A stretch of DNA of 13,513 bases from JAGLYP01 sp034659435 (GTDB taxonomy: Bacteria; Patescibacteriota; Patescibacteriia; Patescibacteriales; UBA12075), in the NCBI GenBank assembly GCA_034659435.1, contig JAYEHJ010000059.1:1-13513 (forward strand), given 5' to 3'. Below, in pieces: positions 1 through 5,970 of this stretch. The position numbers and the translations under genes are program-made. Every line of letters begins with the position of its first letter. Position 1 is the stretch's first letter. The notes beneath the pieces are model-generated. The model was not told the origin of the DNA and did not search any database. It saw nothing but the letters and a program-made list of their open reading frames with translations.

Positions 1-255
1 TGACCCTTCCGGTTCGTTAATTTTTAAATTAACGCGAGCGTTGTTTTTGGCGCCGACAATCTTTAATAAAGTTCTGATTGCTTGAGCGGTTTGTCCGCGG
101 CGGCCGATTACATAACCCATGTCTTCTGGGTTAATTGACAATGTTAACAGGACACCTCTTTCGTCGACAGTTCTTTCTACCGACACGTCTCCCGCGTTTG
201 CGACAATCGCCTTGACAATGTACTCTAAAAAATCTTTATCTTGGGTGTTGTCCAT
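1..255 (-). CDS. khpA: KH-domain RNA-binding protein KhpA (YlqC family), 3' end beyond the window
   Basis: Small single-KH-domain RNA-binding protein. KhpA proteins bind RNA, often with KhpB/EloR, and are linked to cell elongation and post-transcriptional control in Gram-positives. The frame opens at ATG 253-255 and stays open to base 1, giving 85 residues. The diagnostic KH loop is visible as VIGRRGQTAQAI at about residues 49-60, with the GxxG at 51-54. The family is usually 75-90 residues, so only a few C-terminal residues are missing. An SD-like AAGGT lies about 10 nt upstream of the ATG, one of the few in the window. A strong promoter sits about 100 bp upstream. The family call is firm; the cellular role is from family knowledge. 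Confidence 0.88.
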   Translation of the reverse strand, partial: MDNTQDKDFLEYIVKAIVANAGDVSVERTVDERGVLLTLSINPEDMGYVIGRRGQTAQAIRTLLKIVGAKNNARVNLKINEPEGS

Positions 256-355
256 ACTTTTGTTACCTTAAAATATAATATTAAAACTATATTTTAAAGT
301 CTTCTTTAATTATTAATTCATCCAATATCTAAAAATTTCGGATGCTTACAAAATT

Positions 356-383
356 ATTATAGCATAAATAAAATTTTTGTCAA
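356..383 (-). promoter_or_regulatory. Consensus sigma70-type promoter for khpA
   Basis: On the minus strand there is a perfect TTGACA (378-383), a 16-bp spacer and TATAAT (356-361) preceded by TGC, which makes an extended -10. Predicted transcription start is near 349, leaving a leader of about 94 nt before khpA. The promoter lies between the flippase stop and khpA, so khpA can be expressed independently of the flippase. Confidence 0.75.
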
Positions 384-464
384 TACCAAGTCTATCGCTT
401 GTTATTTATATGTCAAGGCAATTTAGAAATAGAAATTATGCTATTATATTTAGGCTAAAAATTT

Positions 465-1907
465 TTATTTATTCAATAAATCCAATATATCTTGCCTGCT
501 TAAGACTTTTAAAAAATACAGAGAAACAAAATAAACAAAAACAGCGCTTAGAACAATAATAATTAAATTATTTATTCCAATATTATTTAAAATAAGCATC
601 GCAAGCGCCATAATCAGGCAGGCAATTGCTGATTTTATAAAAACCGTAAATTTTGGAATGAAGCCGGTGTATTTCCAAACAATCCAAAAGGAAGCGATTG
701 CGATTGCGAATTCAGAATAAATTGTAACCCATGCGGCGCCCATGTAAGAAAAATTCGGGATAACTATGAGGTAGCCGATTACCGAGGTGATTGCCACAAA
801 AATATACGCTTTGATAACTTTTTTTTGCTTGTTTATGGCGATAATCGCGTGAGCAAACATGTTTCCTAAAAATATCGCGGAAGCGGCAAATATTAAAATT
901 TTTAAAATCGGTCCGGAATCCAAAAAGTCATTTCCGGCGACAATAACCATTACGTCATCGGCAACAAATTGCGTGCCAACCGCTATTGGCAAAGCAAGCA
1001 TTACTAATACGTCAAAAGACTTTTGCAGGATAGCCGCGAAAACATCCTTTTTTCCCACAATCCAATTTTTAGCCATTATCGGCAATATTATTCCGGCAAA
1101 CATGAAAGGAATCGTAATTAAAACATCAATTACTTTGTAAGCCGCGCCGTATATCCCAACTTCCGCGATCATACCAATATCCGAATCTCTTGGAATTACA
1201 GAAAGAAACAAGGTATCTGATTTAAGATAAATAAGATTAAGCGTGATTGTGATTGCCAGCGGCCAGGATTTTTTAATAATCTCTTGCCAATATATTAAAT
1301 CAAATTTTAATTTTATTGCAGCGAATTTTTTTGAGAAAATAAAATGAAGCAAAAAACTGACAAGACTTGAAAAAACAGTTGCCGCTAAAATACCCTGTAA
1401 GCCGTAATTGAATTTTACCGCTATGATAATTCCAAAAAGCAGAACTAAGCGGCTGGCAATTTCCGCGATAGAAACTTTATCCATGCGCAGTTTTTTCTGG
1501 AATAAACCGACTAATATCTGGTTTAAAGCGATAAAAAGAAAGGAAAAAGAGGCTATTGCCACTCCGTTTTTAATTTCAGCTGAGTATGGAAATAGTAAAA
1601 CAATAATTGGCGCTAATCCTAAAAAAATAAGCGCGGAAATTAAGCGCAGTCCCAATAAATTTCCCAAAGCTTTATCTTGGTTAATTCCCGGTTTGCTAAT
1701 TATTTGAATAGTAACCAGAGTTAGCCCCAAATCGGCGATAATACCGAAAAAAGATAAAAAAGTAATAATAGTCGTATATTGCCCAAAGCCGTTTTGTCCC
1801 AAGTGCCGCGTAATAATCGCTATTGAAATTAATCCGAGTATAATAGAGAGAATTTTGCTAATTATTTGAATAATAGTGTTATAAGCAATTTTTGTAGATA
1901 AGCGCAT
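465..1907 (-). CDS. Polysaccharide/lipid-linked oligosaccharide flippase (Wzx/MATE-like, MVF superfamily)
   Basis: Integral membrane protein of 480 residues, the usual length for Wzx-type flippases, which move undecaprenyl-linked glycans across the cytoplasmic membrane. It is hydrophobic almost throughout, with about 12-14 predicted helices. The N-terminus is typical of the polysaccharide biosynthesis family: a helix over residues 10-32, then RHLGQNGFGQY (about 34-44), then FFGIIADLGL. The C-terminal half has further paired helices without another domain. ATG at 1907 is 34 nt downstream of the likely start of an extended -10 promoter, and no SD is visible. No glycosyltransferases are adjacent, so the glycan carried is unknown. 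MurJ is the main alternative, but the opening sequence fits Wzx better. Confidence 0.8.
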   Translation of the reverse strand: MRLSTKIAYNTIIQIISKILSIILGLISIAIITRHLGQNGFGQYTTIITFLSFFGIIADLGLTLVTIQIISKPGINQDKALGNLLGLRLISALIFLGLAPIIVLLFPYSAEIKNGVAIASFSFLFIALNQILVGLFQKKLRMDKVSIAEIASRLVLLFGIIIAVKFNYGLQGILAATVFSSLVSFLLHFIFSKKFAAIKLKFDLIYWQEIIKKSWPLAITITLNLIYLKSDTLFLSVIPRDSDIGMIAEVGIYGAAYKVIDVLITIPFMFAGIILPIMAKNWIVGKKDVFAAILQKSFDVLVMLALPIAVGTQFVADDVMVIVAGNDFLDSGPILKILIFAASAIFLGNMFAHAIIAINKQKKVIKAYIFVAITSVIGYLIVIPNFSYMGAAWVTIYSEFAIAIASFWIVWKYTGFIPKFTVFIKSAIACLIMALAMLILNNIGINNLIIIVLSAVFVYFVSLYFLKVLSRQDILDLLNK

Positions 1908-1929
1908 GGATTTTTTTGAATAATTTAGG

Positions 1930-1946
1930 TATAATGTAATTATAAT
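1930..1946 (+). promoter_or_regulatory. Likely -10 region(s) for the pilin gene
   Basis: Two plus-strand TATAAT hexamers (1930-1935 and 1941-1946) lie in the 57-bp divergent gap. The only -35-like match is TTGAAT at 1916-1921, 19 bp before the second hexamer. If the second is used, the leader before the ATG at 1965 is only about 12 nt. The choice between them is uncertain. Confidence 0.35.
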
Positions 1947-1947
1947 A

Positions 1948-1956
1948 ATTATAGCA
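1948..1956 (-). promoter_or_regulatory. Extended -10 promoter for the flippase gene
   Basis: The minus strand reads TGCTATAAT here, the same nonamer as in the khpA and galT promoters. No good -35 is found at the expected distance, which is acceptable for an extended -10. Transcription would start near 1941, giving a leader of about 34 nt. Confidence 0.45.
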
Positions 1957-1964
1957 TAATATTT

Positions 1965-2396
1965 ATGAAAATAAATAAAAAAGTATTTTTTTTATTATTA
2001 GCTTTTTTTTGGATTTTTACGGTGTTTATTAGCTCGCAAAATGTTGAGGCTGCTGATTCAAAGTTGTGGGATTTGCAAAAAGACACTATGGGGGGCGATT
2101 CAGAGGGGATAGGCAATGTATTTGAGGGCGCGGGTGAATCCAGAGATTTGCGCGATATTGCCGTAAGCGGAGTAGTGATTTTTCTAGGCATCTTGGGCTT
2201 ATTTTTTACTGTTTTAATAATTTTAGCGGGATTTCGCTGGATGAATTCGCGCGGCAACGAGGAAGAAGTAAAAAAAGCCAAAGACCAATTAAAAGGCGCG
2301 ATAATCGGAATGATAATCGTTATTGCGGCTTACGCGATAGCGCAATTTATGATTACAATGACTGAAGACGCAATTGAAGGTTATTTGTATTTTTAA
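1965..2396 (+). CDS. VirB2/TrbC-like T4SS-pilin family membrane protein
   Basis: Protein of 143 residues with a Sec signal peptide (Lys-rich start, hydrophobic 7-23, probable cleavage after the NVEA/NVEAA stretch near 29-30). A short polar Asp/Gly-rich segment follows, then two transmembrane helices at about 67-88 and 111-131. The linker between them, AGFRWMNSRGNEEEVKKAKD (about 88-107), is the hallmark of the small T4SS-pilin family abundant in Patescibacteria. Related VirB2/TrbC proteins polymerise into conjugative pili, but in these bacteria copies often stand alone, as here: no VirB4, VirB6 or VirD4 neighbour is present. A role in a surface appendage is inference. No SD is visible; the start is chosen by the signal peptide. 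Confidence 0.75.
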   Translation: MKINKKVFFLLLAFFWIFTVFISSQNVEAADSKLWDLQKDTMGGDSEGIGNVFEGAGESRDLRDIAVSGVVIFLGILGLFFTVLIILAGFRWMNSRGNEEEVKKAKDQLKGAIIGMIIVIAAYAIAQFMITMTEDAIEGYLYF

Positions 2397-2398
2397 GT

Positions 2399-2444
2399 TA
2401 TTCGCTTCGCTCGCCCCATGCTGCAAATGCGGGACATGCGAATA
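2399..2444 (+). terminator. Weak hairpin after the pilin gene, possible terminator
   Basis: TATTCGC (2399-2405) pairs with GCGAATA (2438-2444), enclosing a GC-rich 32-nt interior that can form a weaker CCC/GGG inner stem. The T-rich stretch follows only about 11 nt later (2455-2461), so it is an imperfect intrinsic terminator. It sits between the pilin stop and the glycosidase start. Confidence 0.3.
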
Positions 2445-2477
2445 TTAATATTGAATTTTTTAGATTAGGATATTTTA

Positions 2478-3479
2478 ATGTTTAAAACAATCAAGAAAAT
2501 AAAATATTTTTATGTTTTTTTGATTATTTTTTTATTTTTTATTTTTTTATTAAGCCGCGGCTGTATTTATGATAAAAAGGACTTGAGTTATGGCATAACT
2601 TTTTCTTTAAAGCAGGCGGAAAGTTTGGGGCTTGACTGGCAAGAAGCTTACGCAAGCATTTTAGATGATTTAAAAATAAAAAAAATAAGATTAGCCGCGT
2701 ATTGGGATGAAATTGAGGCAGAAAAAGACAGCTACGTTTGGGAGGATTTGGATTGGCAGATTAAAAAGGCAAGCGAGGTAGGAGTGGAAATAATTTTGGC
2801 TGTTGGCGGACGTTTGCCGCGCTGGCCCGAGTGCCATTTTCCCAAGTGGCTTGAAAATGTTTCGCAAGTTGAAAAAAGAGAGCAATTATTGGAATATATT
2901 GAATTAACAATAAACCGTTATAAAGATAATAAAAACATTGCCGCGTGGCAAGTGGAAAACGAACCGTTCTTGATTAATTTCGGCGAATGCCCTAAACTGG
3001 ATAAAGATTTATTAGATGAGGAAATTGCTTTAGTAAAAAGTTTGGATAAACGGCCTATAGTTGTTACAGATTCCGGGGAATTATCCGCTTGGATACCGGC
3101 TGCTAGGCGCGCGGATATTTTCGGCACAACAATGTATAGGGATACTTATTCCAAATTGCTTAGGTCTTATGTGCATTATCCTATTGAACCGGGCTTTTTC
3201 CGTTTTAAAAAAAATATTACTCGTATTTTTTCTGACCCTGAAAAATGGGTGGTAATAGAATTGCAGGCAGAGCCTTGGGGATCGGTTCCTTTTCAGGAAT
3301 TGCCAAAGACAGAAAGGGATATCACAATGAGCTTGGAAAAATTTAAAGATATGATTGATTTTTCCCGCAAAACTGGATTTAAAGAGTTTTATTTATGGGG
3401 TGTTGAATGGTGGTATTGGGAATGGAAAGTAAATGGGGATAAGAGATTTTGGGAAGAGGCTTGGAAGCTTTTTAATTAA
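2478..3479 (+). CDS. Membrane-anchored clan GH-A glycoside hydrolase (GH5/GH42-like TIM barrel)
   Basis: Protein of 333 residues with an N-terminal hydrophobic anchor (about 10-26) that places the enzyme outside the membrane. A Cys at 29 (LSRGC) could be a non-canonical lipidation site. The rest reads as a (beta/alpha)8 barrel. IKKIRLAAYWDEIE (about 67-80) is typical of the early strands of clan GH-A. WQVENEP (157-163) carries the acid/base Glu162 after Asn161. WVVIELQAEPW (257-267) is the likely strand-7 region with the nucleophile, Glu261 or Glu265. FYLWGVEWWYW (304-314) would be strand 8. Substrate is not readable; beta-linked glycans are likely. A ROK kinase and, further off, a GH1 enzyme suggest use of released sugars. 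The family within clan GH-A is uncertain. Confidence 0.68.
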   Translation: MFKTIKKIKYFYVFLIIFLFFIFLLSRGCIYDKKDLSYGITFSLKQAESLGLDWQEAYASILDDLKIKKIRLAAYWDEIEAEKDSYVWEDLDWQIKKASEVGVEIILAVGGRLPRWPECHFPKWLENVSQVEKREQLLEYIELTINRYKDNKNIAAWQVENEPFLINFGECPKLDKDLLDEEIALVKSLDKRPIVVTDSGELSAWIPAARRADIFGTTMYRDTYSKLLRSYVHYPIEPGFFRFKKNITRIFSDPEKWVVIELQAEPWGSVPFQELPKTERDITMSLEKFKDMIDFSRKTGFKEFYLWGVEWWYWEWKVNGDKRFWEEAWKLFN

Positions 3480-3586
3480 ATTTTGAATGTTGAATTTTGA
3501 GTGAAATTTTAATGATTGAATTTTAAATGTTTAAACATTCAGTCATTAAAATTTCAATCAAAATTCAAAATTAGAAATTCAAAATT
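3479..3586. repeat. Long AT-rich inverted repeat filling the gap before the ROK kinase gene
   Basis: Nearly the whole gap folds on itself. Arms 3490-3515 and 3543-3568 pair over 25 of 26 positions (only G3501/A3557 fails), and 3517-3521 with 3537-3541 extends the stem to a 15-nt apical loop. An outer stem, AATTTTGAAT (3479-3488) with ATTCAAAATT (3577-3586), closes it. The sequence is built from TTTTGAAT-like units. It could end transcription of the glycosidase gene or be a dispersed miniature repeat. It lacks transposon-like target duplications or a coding part. Confidence 0.7.
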
Positions 3587-3596
3587 ATAGTATTAT

Positions 3597-4457
3597 ATGC
3601 CAAAAAATAAAAAATATTCAATCGGTATTGATTTGGGCGGAACAAAAATGAGCGCTGTGCTTTTTGATGGTGAAAAAGTGATAATGGACTGCTCTTTGGC
3701 AACACCTAAAGATAATTTAGAGCATATTTTTGTAATGATGTTGGCTTTAATCGAACCTTTGGAGGAAAAAGCAAATGAATTAAAAATAAGAATTTCCAAA
3801 ATAGGTTTAGGCGTTGCTGGGGTGATTGATTATAGGGAAGGAAAAATATTATATTCTCCAAATATTCCTCTGATAGACGGGGTGTGCTTAGCGCGAGAAT
3901 TAGAAAAAAGAACGGGATTTTCGGTAATAATTGATAATGACGGCAATTGTTTTACGCGAGCGGTTGCGGTTCTTGGCGTGGCAAAAAAATATGATAATGT
4001 TTACGGTTTTATTATAGGCACCGGTATTGGCGGCGGGTGGTGGATTAACAATGATATTTATCGCGCGCCTTTTGGCGGGTCAGGAGAGCCTGGAGAAATG
4101 ATTATTGATTTTAACACAGGCATAAAATTGGAAGAAGCATATCATAAATTAACTCAAAATAATCCGGCGCTTTTAGCTGAAGAAGCGTATAGGGGGGATG
4201 TGCTGGCAGAAAAAAGCTATGAAGAGCTTGGTGAATTTTTAGGATTAGCTTTGGCAAATATTGTGAATTTAATCGCTCCGGAAGTAATTGTGCTTGGCGG
4301 CGGCGCGATTAATTCCAGTGATTTATTTTTATCTATTGCTAAAAAAACAATGAAAGAAAATATTAGCTCATCAGAAGCCAAAAAAAATATTAAAATATTA
4401 AAATCAAAAATAGGCAAGCATGCCGGAGCAATCGGCGCGGCTTGTTTGGTAAAATAG
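3597..4457 (+). CDS. ROK-family sugar kinase (glucokinase-like)
   Basis: Probable ATP-dependent kinase of hexose or a hexose derivative, 286 residues. The ATP phosphate-1 motif IGIDLGGTKMSAVLFD (about 9-24), the catalytic region IIDNDGNCF with Asp115 (111-119), phosphate-2 GFIIGTGIGGG (137-147) and the adenosine motif EVIVLGGGAI (229-238) are all in order. The usual zinc signature is missing: the normal GExGH reads GEPGE (163-167), and no CxCGxxGCxE follows. The protein is therefore a zinc-less ROK variant, somewhat shorter than the typical 300-320 residues. Repressor-type ROK proteins are excluded because there is no N-terminal helix-turn-helix. It follows the glycosidase gene in the same direction. 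ATG 3597 has no SD. Substrate (glucose, mannose, N-acetylhexosamine) is not determinable. Confidence 0.83.
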   Translation: MPKNKKYSIGIDLGGTKMSAVLFDGEKVIMDCSLATPKDNLEHIFVMMLALIEPLEEKANELKIRISKIGLGVAGVIDYREGKILYSPNIPLIDGVCLARELEKRTGFSVIIDNDGNCFTRAVAVLGVAKKYDNVYGFIIGTGIGGGWWINNDIYRAPFGGSGEPGEMIIDFNTGIKLEEAYHKLTQNNPALLAEEAYRGDVLAEKSYEELGEFLGLALANIVNLIAPEVIVLGGGAINSSDLFLSIAKKTMKENISSSEAKKNIKILKSKIGKHAGAIGAACLVK

Positions 4458-4466
4458 ATTTTTAAT

Positions 4467-4495
4467 TTGATTTTTTAATAGTTTTTTGTTTAACT
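4467..4495 (+). promoter_or_regulatory. Weak candidate promoter for the structured RNA
   Basis: TTGATT (4467-4472), a 17-bp spacer and TTAACT (4490-4495) preceded by TGT would place the start near 4502, one base before the first stem of the RNA. The -10 matches consensus poorly (3 of 6), so transcription from the ROK gene by readthrough is an equally good explanation. Confidence 0.25.
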
Positions 4496-4502
4496 GTTCG
4501 AA

Positions 4503-4706
4503 TGGGTGCTAAGGAGGTGATCCAAAAAACCCAACACCATGGCTGGTTGCAGAAACTGGCAAATAAAAAAGACAAATAGTGTGGTAAATTAAGGAGGTGA
4601 GATTTATTGCCACAGTACTATTGTTTCTGCCAGCAAGGTAAATATATCCAAGAATGGTGTATAAGTTATTTATAGCCAGGAGAGAATTATCTTTTCCGGC
4701 TTTTTA
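4503..4706 (+). ncRNA. Candidate structured RNA with two SD-displaying loops
   Basis: No credible gene occupies 4458-4813. Within it, stem A (TGGGT 4503-4507 with ACCCA 4529-4533) encloses a loop holding AAGGAGGTGATCC (4511-4523). Directly abutting is a long nested hairpin: ACACCAT 4534-4540 with ATGGTGT 4654-4660; GCTG 4542-4545 with CAGC 4631-4634; GCAGAAAC 4549-4556 with GTTTCTGC 4623-4630; AATAGT 4575-4580 with ACTATT 4617-4622; GTGG 4581-4584 with CCAC 4610-4613; TAAAT 4585-4589 with ATTTA 4602-4606. Its 12-nt apical loop is TAAGGAGGTGAG (4590-4601). That makes 34 Watson-Crick pairs in register. Both loops complement the near-universal 16S rRNA 3' end GGAUCACCUCCUU. A terminator follows at 4674-4705, fixing the strand as plus. 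Loop binding to ribosomes is inference. A TTG-started 22-codon frame (4607-4675) after the second SD is the main alternative. Confidence 0.65.
4674..4705 (+). terminator. Intrinsic terminator of the structured RNA
   Basis: AGCCAGGAGAGA (4674-4685) pairs with TCTTTTCCGGCT (4690-4701) around the tetraloop ATTA, with a single A/C mismatch and two G-U pairs. A run of T follows (4701-4705). The G-U pairs exist only in the plus-strand RNA, and only that strand is followed by a U tract, so it ends plus-strand transcription. Confidence 0.7.
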
Positions 4707-4760
4707 AATTCTTGAAAATATAGTATAATGGGATTGTTTGACATAGAGCCGGGAAGGCTT

Positions 4761-4797
4761 AAAAAAACGAGTCATATTTCTATAACCCGTTTTTTTT
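4761..4797 (-). terminator. Intrinsic terminator after the thioredoxin-like gene, possibly bidirectional
   Basis: Seven A (4761-4767) and CGAGTCATA (4768-4776) pair across the loop TTTC with TATAACCCG (4781-4789) and a T run. Read as minus-strand RNA, the two apparent mismatches (4770/4787 and 4773/4784) become G-U wobbles and the stem is complete, with a U tract at its 3' end. It lies 17 bp past the stop of the minus-strand gene and so most likely serves that gene. It could also stop plus-strand readthrough. Confidence 0.75.
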
Positions 4798-4813
4798 ATA
4801 TCAAACTTATTCT

Positions 4814-5797
4814 TTATTGCGCGCAACTTGCTGCCGTGTTTGAGCCTGTTGCGCTATAACCAAACCCGGGCGAAGGAGAAGTAGATGATAATTCAGCGCC
4901 GCAGCCTGTTGGCGCGTTTTCATAACCGGAACAAATGGTCTTTAAAAGGCTGTCTGAATCTCTGGCGCTTGAAATTTTAACGCCGTTTACAACTAAGCCG
5001 GGAGAACCCTTAACTCCGTATTTATTCGCGTCTGCTTTATTGACATTATATTGAGGAAAACGCCCTGAAGTCCAAGTATTTTTATCGTTATATAATTCAG
5101 TAACTTTATATTGCGCGTCGGTTGAATTTACGCAAGAAGTTAATTTGGAACGATTTATTCTTACGCTATCCAAACATTTTTCCGTGGCGTCAGCTTCGCT
5201 TAAAAAGCATTTTAAATATTCAAATAATTTTTCAGGTTCATTTTTTTGAATGCAATGCTGGGTTAATTGCTCGTCAAGCTCTTTTTTGCCATGCATAGCA
5301 TAATCACAGAATTTTAATTCAAAATCAACATCATCACCCAAAGCCTCAATTGTCGGAATAATGCCTTTGACGATTTGCGTGCCGTAAGGGCAATGGCTCA
5401 TTACAAAAAGCTCAACTTTTGCTTTTTTTGTCTTAGGAACATCAGTGTTTGCCGCTGCCTTATTCGCCTCCTCCTGATTTTTATTTTGTTCGGTTTCTTT
5501 TGTAACTTCTTCAATATTCATTACTTGCGGAAAAAATAATTTTCCGTCACGGCTTAAATATGAAGTAATTTCCTGTCCGCTTGACATATTTAAAATAATT
5601 TTATACAAATTATTATCTTCGGAAATTTCTTTAACCGAAATTTCGGAACCAGGCTGCATTAAATTGTTATTAATAAAATCAACCGCTGTTGCCTTCGCCT
5701 CTTCCGGAGCTAAGATTTTTGGGCTATCCGCGCCTGTAAGAGAGCATCCTGTGGTGAAAAGCGCTAAAATTAAACTTAAAACTATTATTTTTTTCAT
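4814..5797 (-). CDS. Cys-rich thioredoxin-fold (DsbA/GILT-like) lipoprotein
   Basis: Exported 327-residue protein. I chose ATG 5797 because MKKIIVLSLILALFTTGCS then forms a lipoprotein signal with Cys18; the ATG nine codons upstream lies in a hairpin. Residues about 25-95 form a small domain that could be PepSY-like (uncertain), followed by a Lys/Glu/Asn/Ala-rich linker (about 98-125). The thioredoxin fold starts at about 127 (KVELFVMSHCPYG, Cys136) and has the cis-proline loop VKGSPGLVVNG at about 262-272. The active site is CPYG, so the second Cys of CxxC is absent. Several other Cys follow, including a pair in CSGYENAPTGC. It may act in disulfide exchange outside the membrane through a distant resolving Cys, or be a peroxidase-like or structural variant. 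Own promoter upstream, terminator downstream. Confidence 0.72.
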   Translation of the reverse strand: MKKIIVLSLILALFTTGCSLTGADSPKILAPEEAKATAVDFINNNLMQPGSEISVKEISEDNNLYKIILNMSSGQEITSYLSRDGKLFFPQVMNIEEVTKETEQNKNQEEANKAAANTDVPKTKKAKVELFVMSHCPYGTQIVKGIIPTIEALGDDVDFELKFCDYAMHGKKELDEQLTQHCIQKNEPEKLFEYLKCFLSEADATEKCLDSVRINRSKLTSCVNSTDAQYKVTELYNDKNTWTSGRFPQYNVNKADANKYGVKGSPGLVVNGVKISSARDSDSLLKTICSGYENAPTGCGAELSSTSPSPGFGYSATGSNTAASCAQ

Positions 5798-5822
5798 ATT
5801 TTTATGGATTTTACTAAAAAAC

Positions 5823-5846
5823 ACTATCTAAAAATTTTACGATAGT
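5823..5846 (-). promoter_or_regulatory. Hairpin with T run in the leader of the thioredoxin-like gene
   Basis: ACTATC (5823-5828) pairs with GATAGT (5841-5846), and TAAAA/TTTTA continues inside with one bulged base. In the minus-strand transcript it is followed within two bases by a U run (5816-5820), 20-odd nt before the ATG at 5797. It could act as an attenuator or be an incidental AT-rich stem. Confidence 0.35.
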
Positions 5847-5902
5847 ATCATTAAGCAATAATTTAACTAATATTTAATTAGAATATTTTTTATCGTCTTA
5901 AC

Positions 5903-5931
5903 AGAATAGCAAAATAAAGTTTAAGTGTCAA
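5903..5931 (-). promoter_or_regulatory. Promoter of the thioredoxin-like gene
   Basis: Minus strand TTGACA (5926-5931), 17-bp spacer, TATTCT (5903-5908) preceded by TGC, an extended -10 as at other genes here. The start would be near 5896, giving a leader of about 99 nt that contains the hairpin at 5823-5846. Confidence 0.7.
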
Positions 5932-5970
5932 AAAAATTTTATTAAAATTCGCGAATTCGCATTATTGCAA

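Noticed and set aside
377..559. Plus-strand 60-codon frame at the end of the flippase gene
   Set aside because: It overlaps the khpA promoter and the 3' end of the flippase, has no recognisable domain and no supporting start signal.
4499..4510. tRNA T-arm look-alike (GTTCGAA)
   Set aside because: No acceptor, D or anticodon arms can be folded around it.
4508..4530. A fragment of a 16S rRNA gene on the minus strand (GGATCACCTCCTT)
   Set aside because: Only the last 13-16 bases match; the preceding helix 45 sequence is absent, and a second copy sits in another hairpin loop 80 bp away.
4503..4706. tmRNA, SRP RNA, 6S RNA or RNase P RNA
   Set aside because: None of their conserved cores (for example the SRP GGAAGGAAGCAGCC-type loop) is present, and the length and fold differ.
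4738..4743. Plus-strand TTGACA near 4738 and TATAAT near 4724
   Set aside because: Neither has a partner hexamer at a workable distance, and only a terminator and the end of a convergent gene lie beyond.
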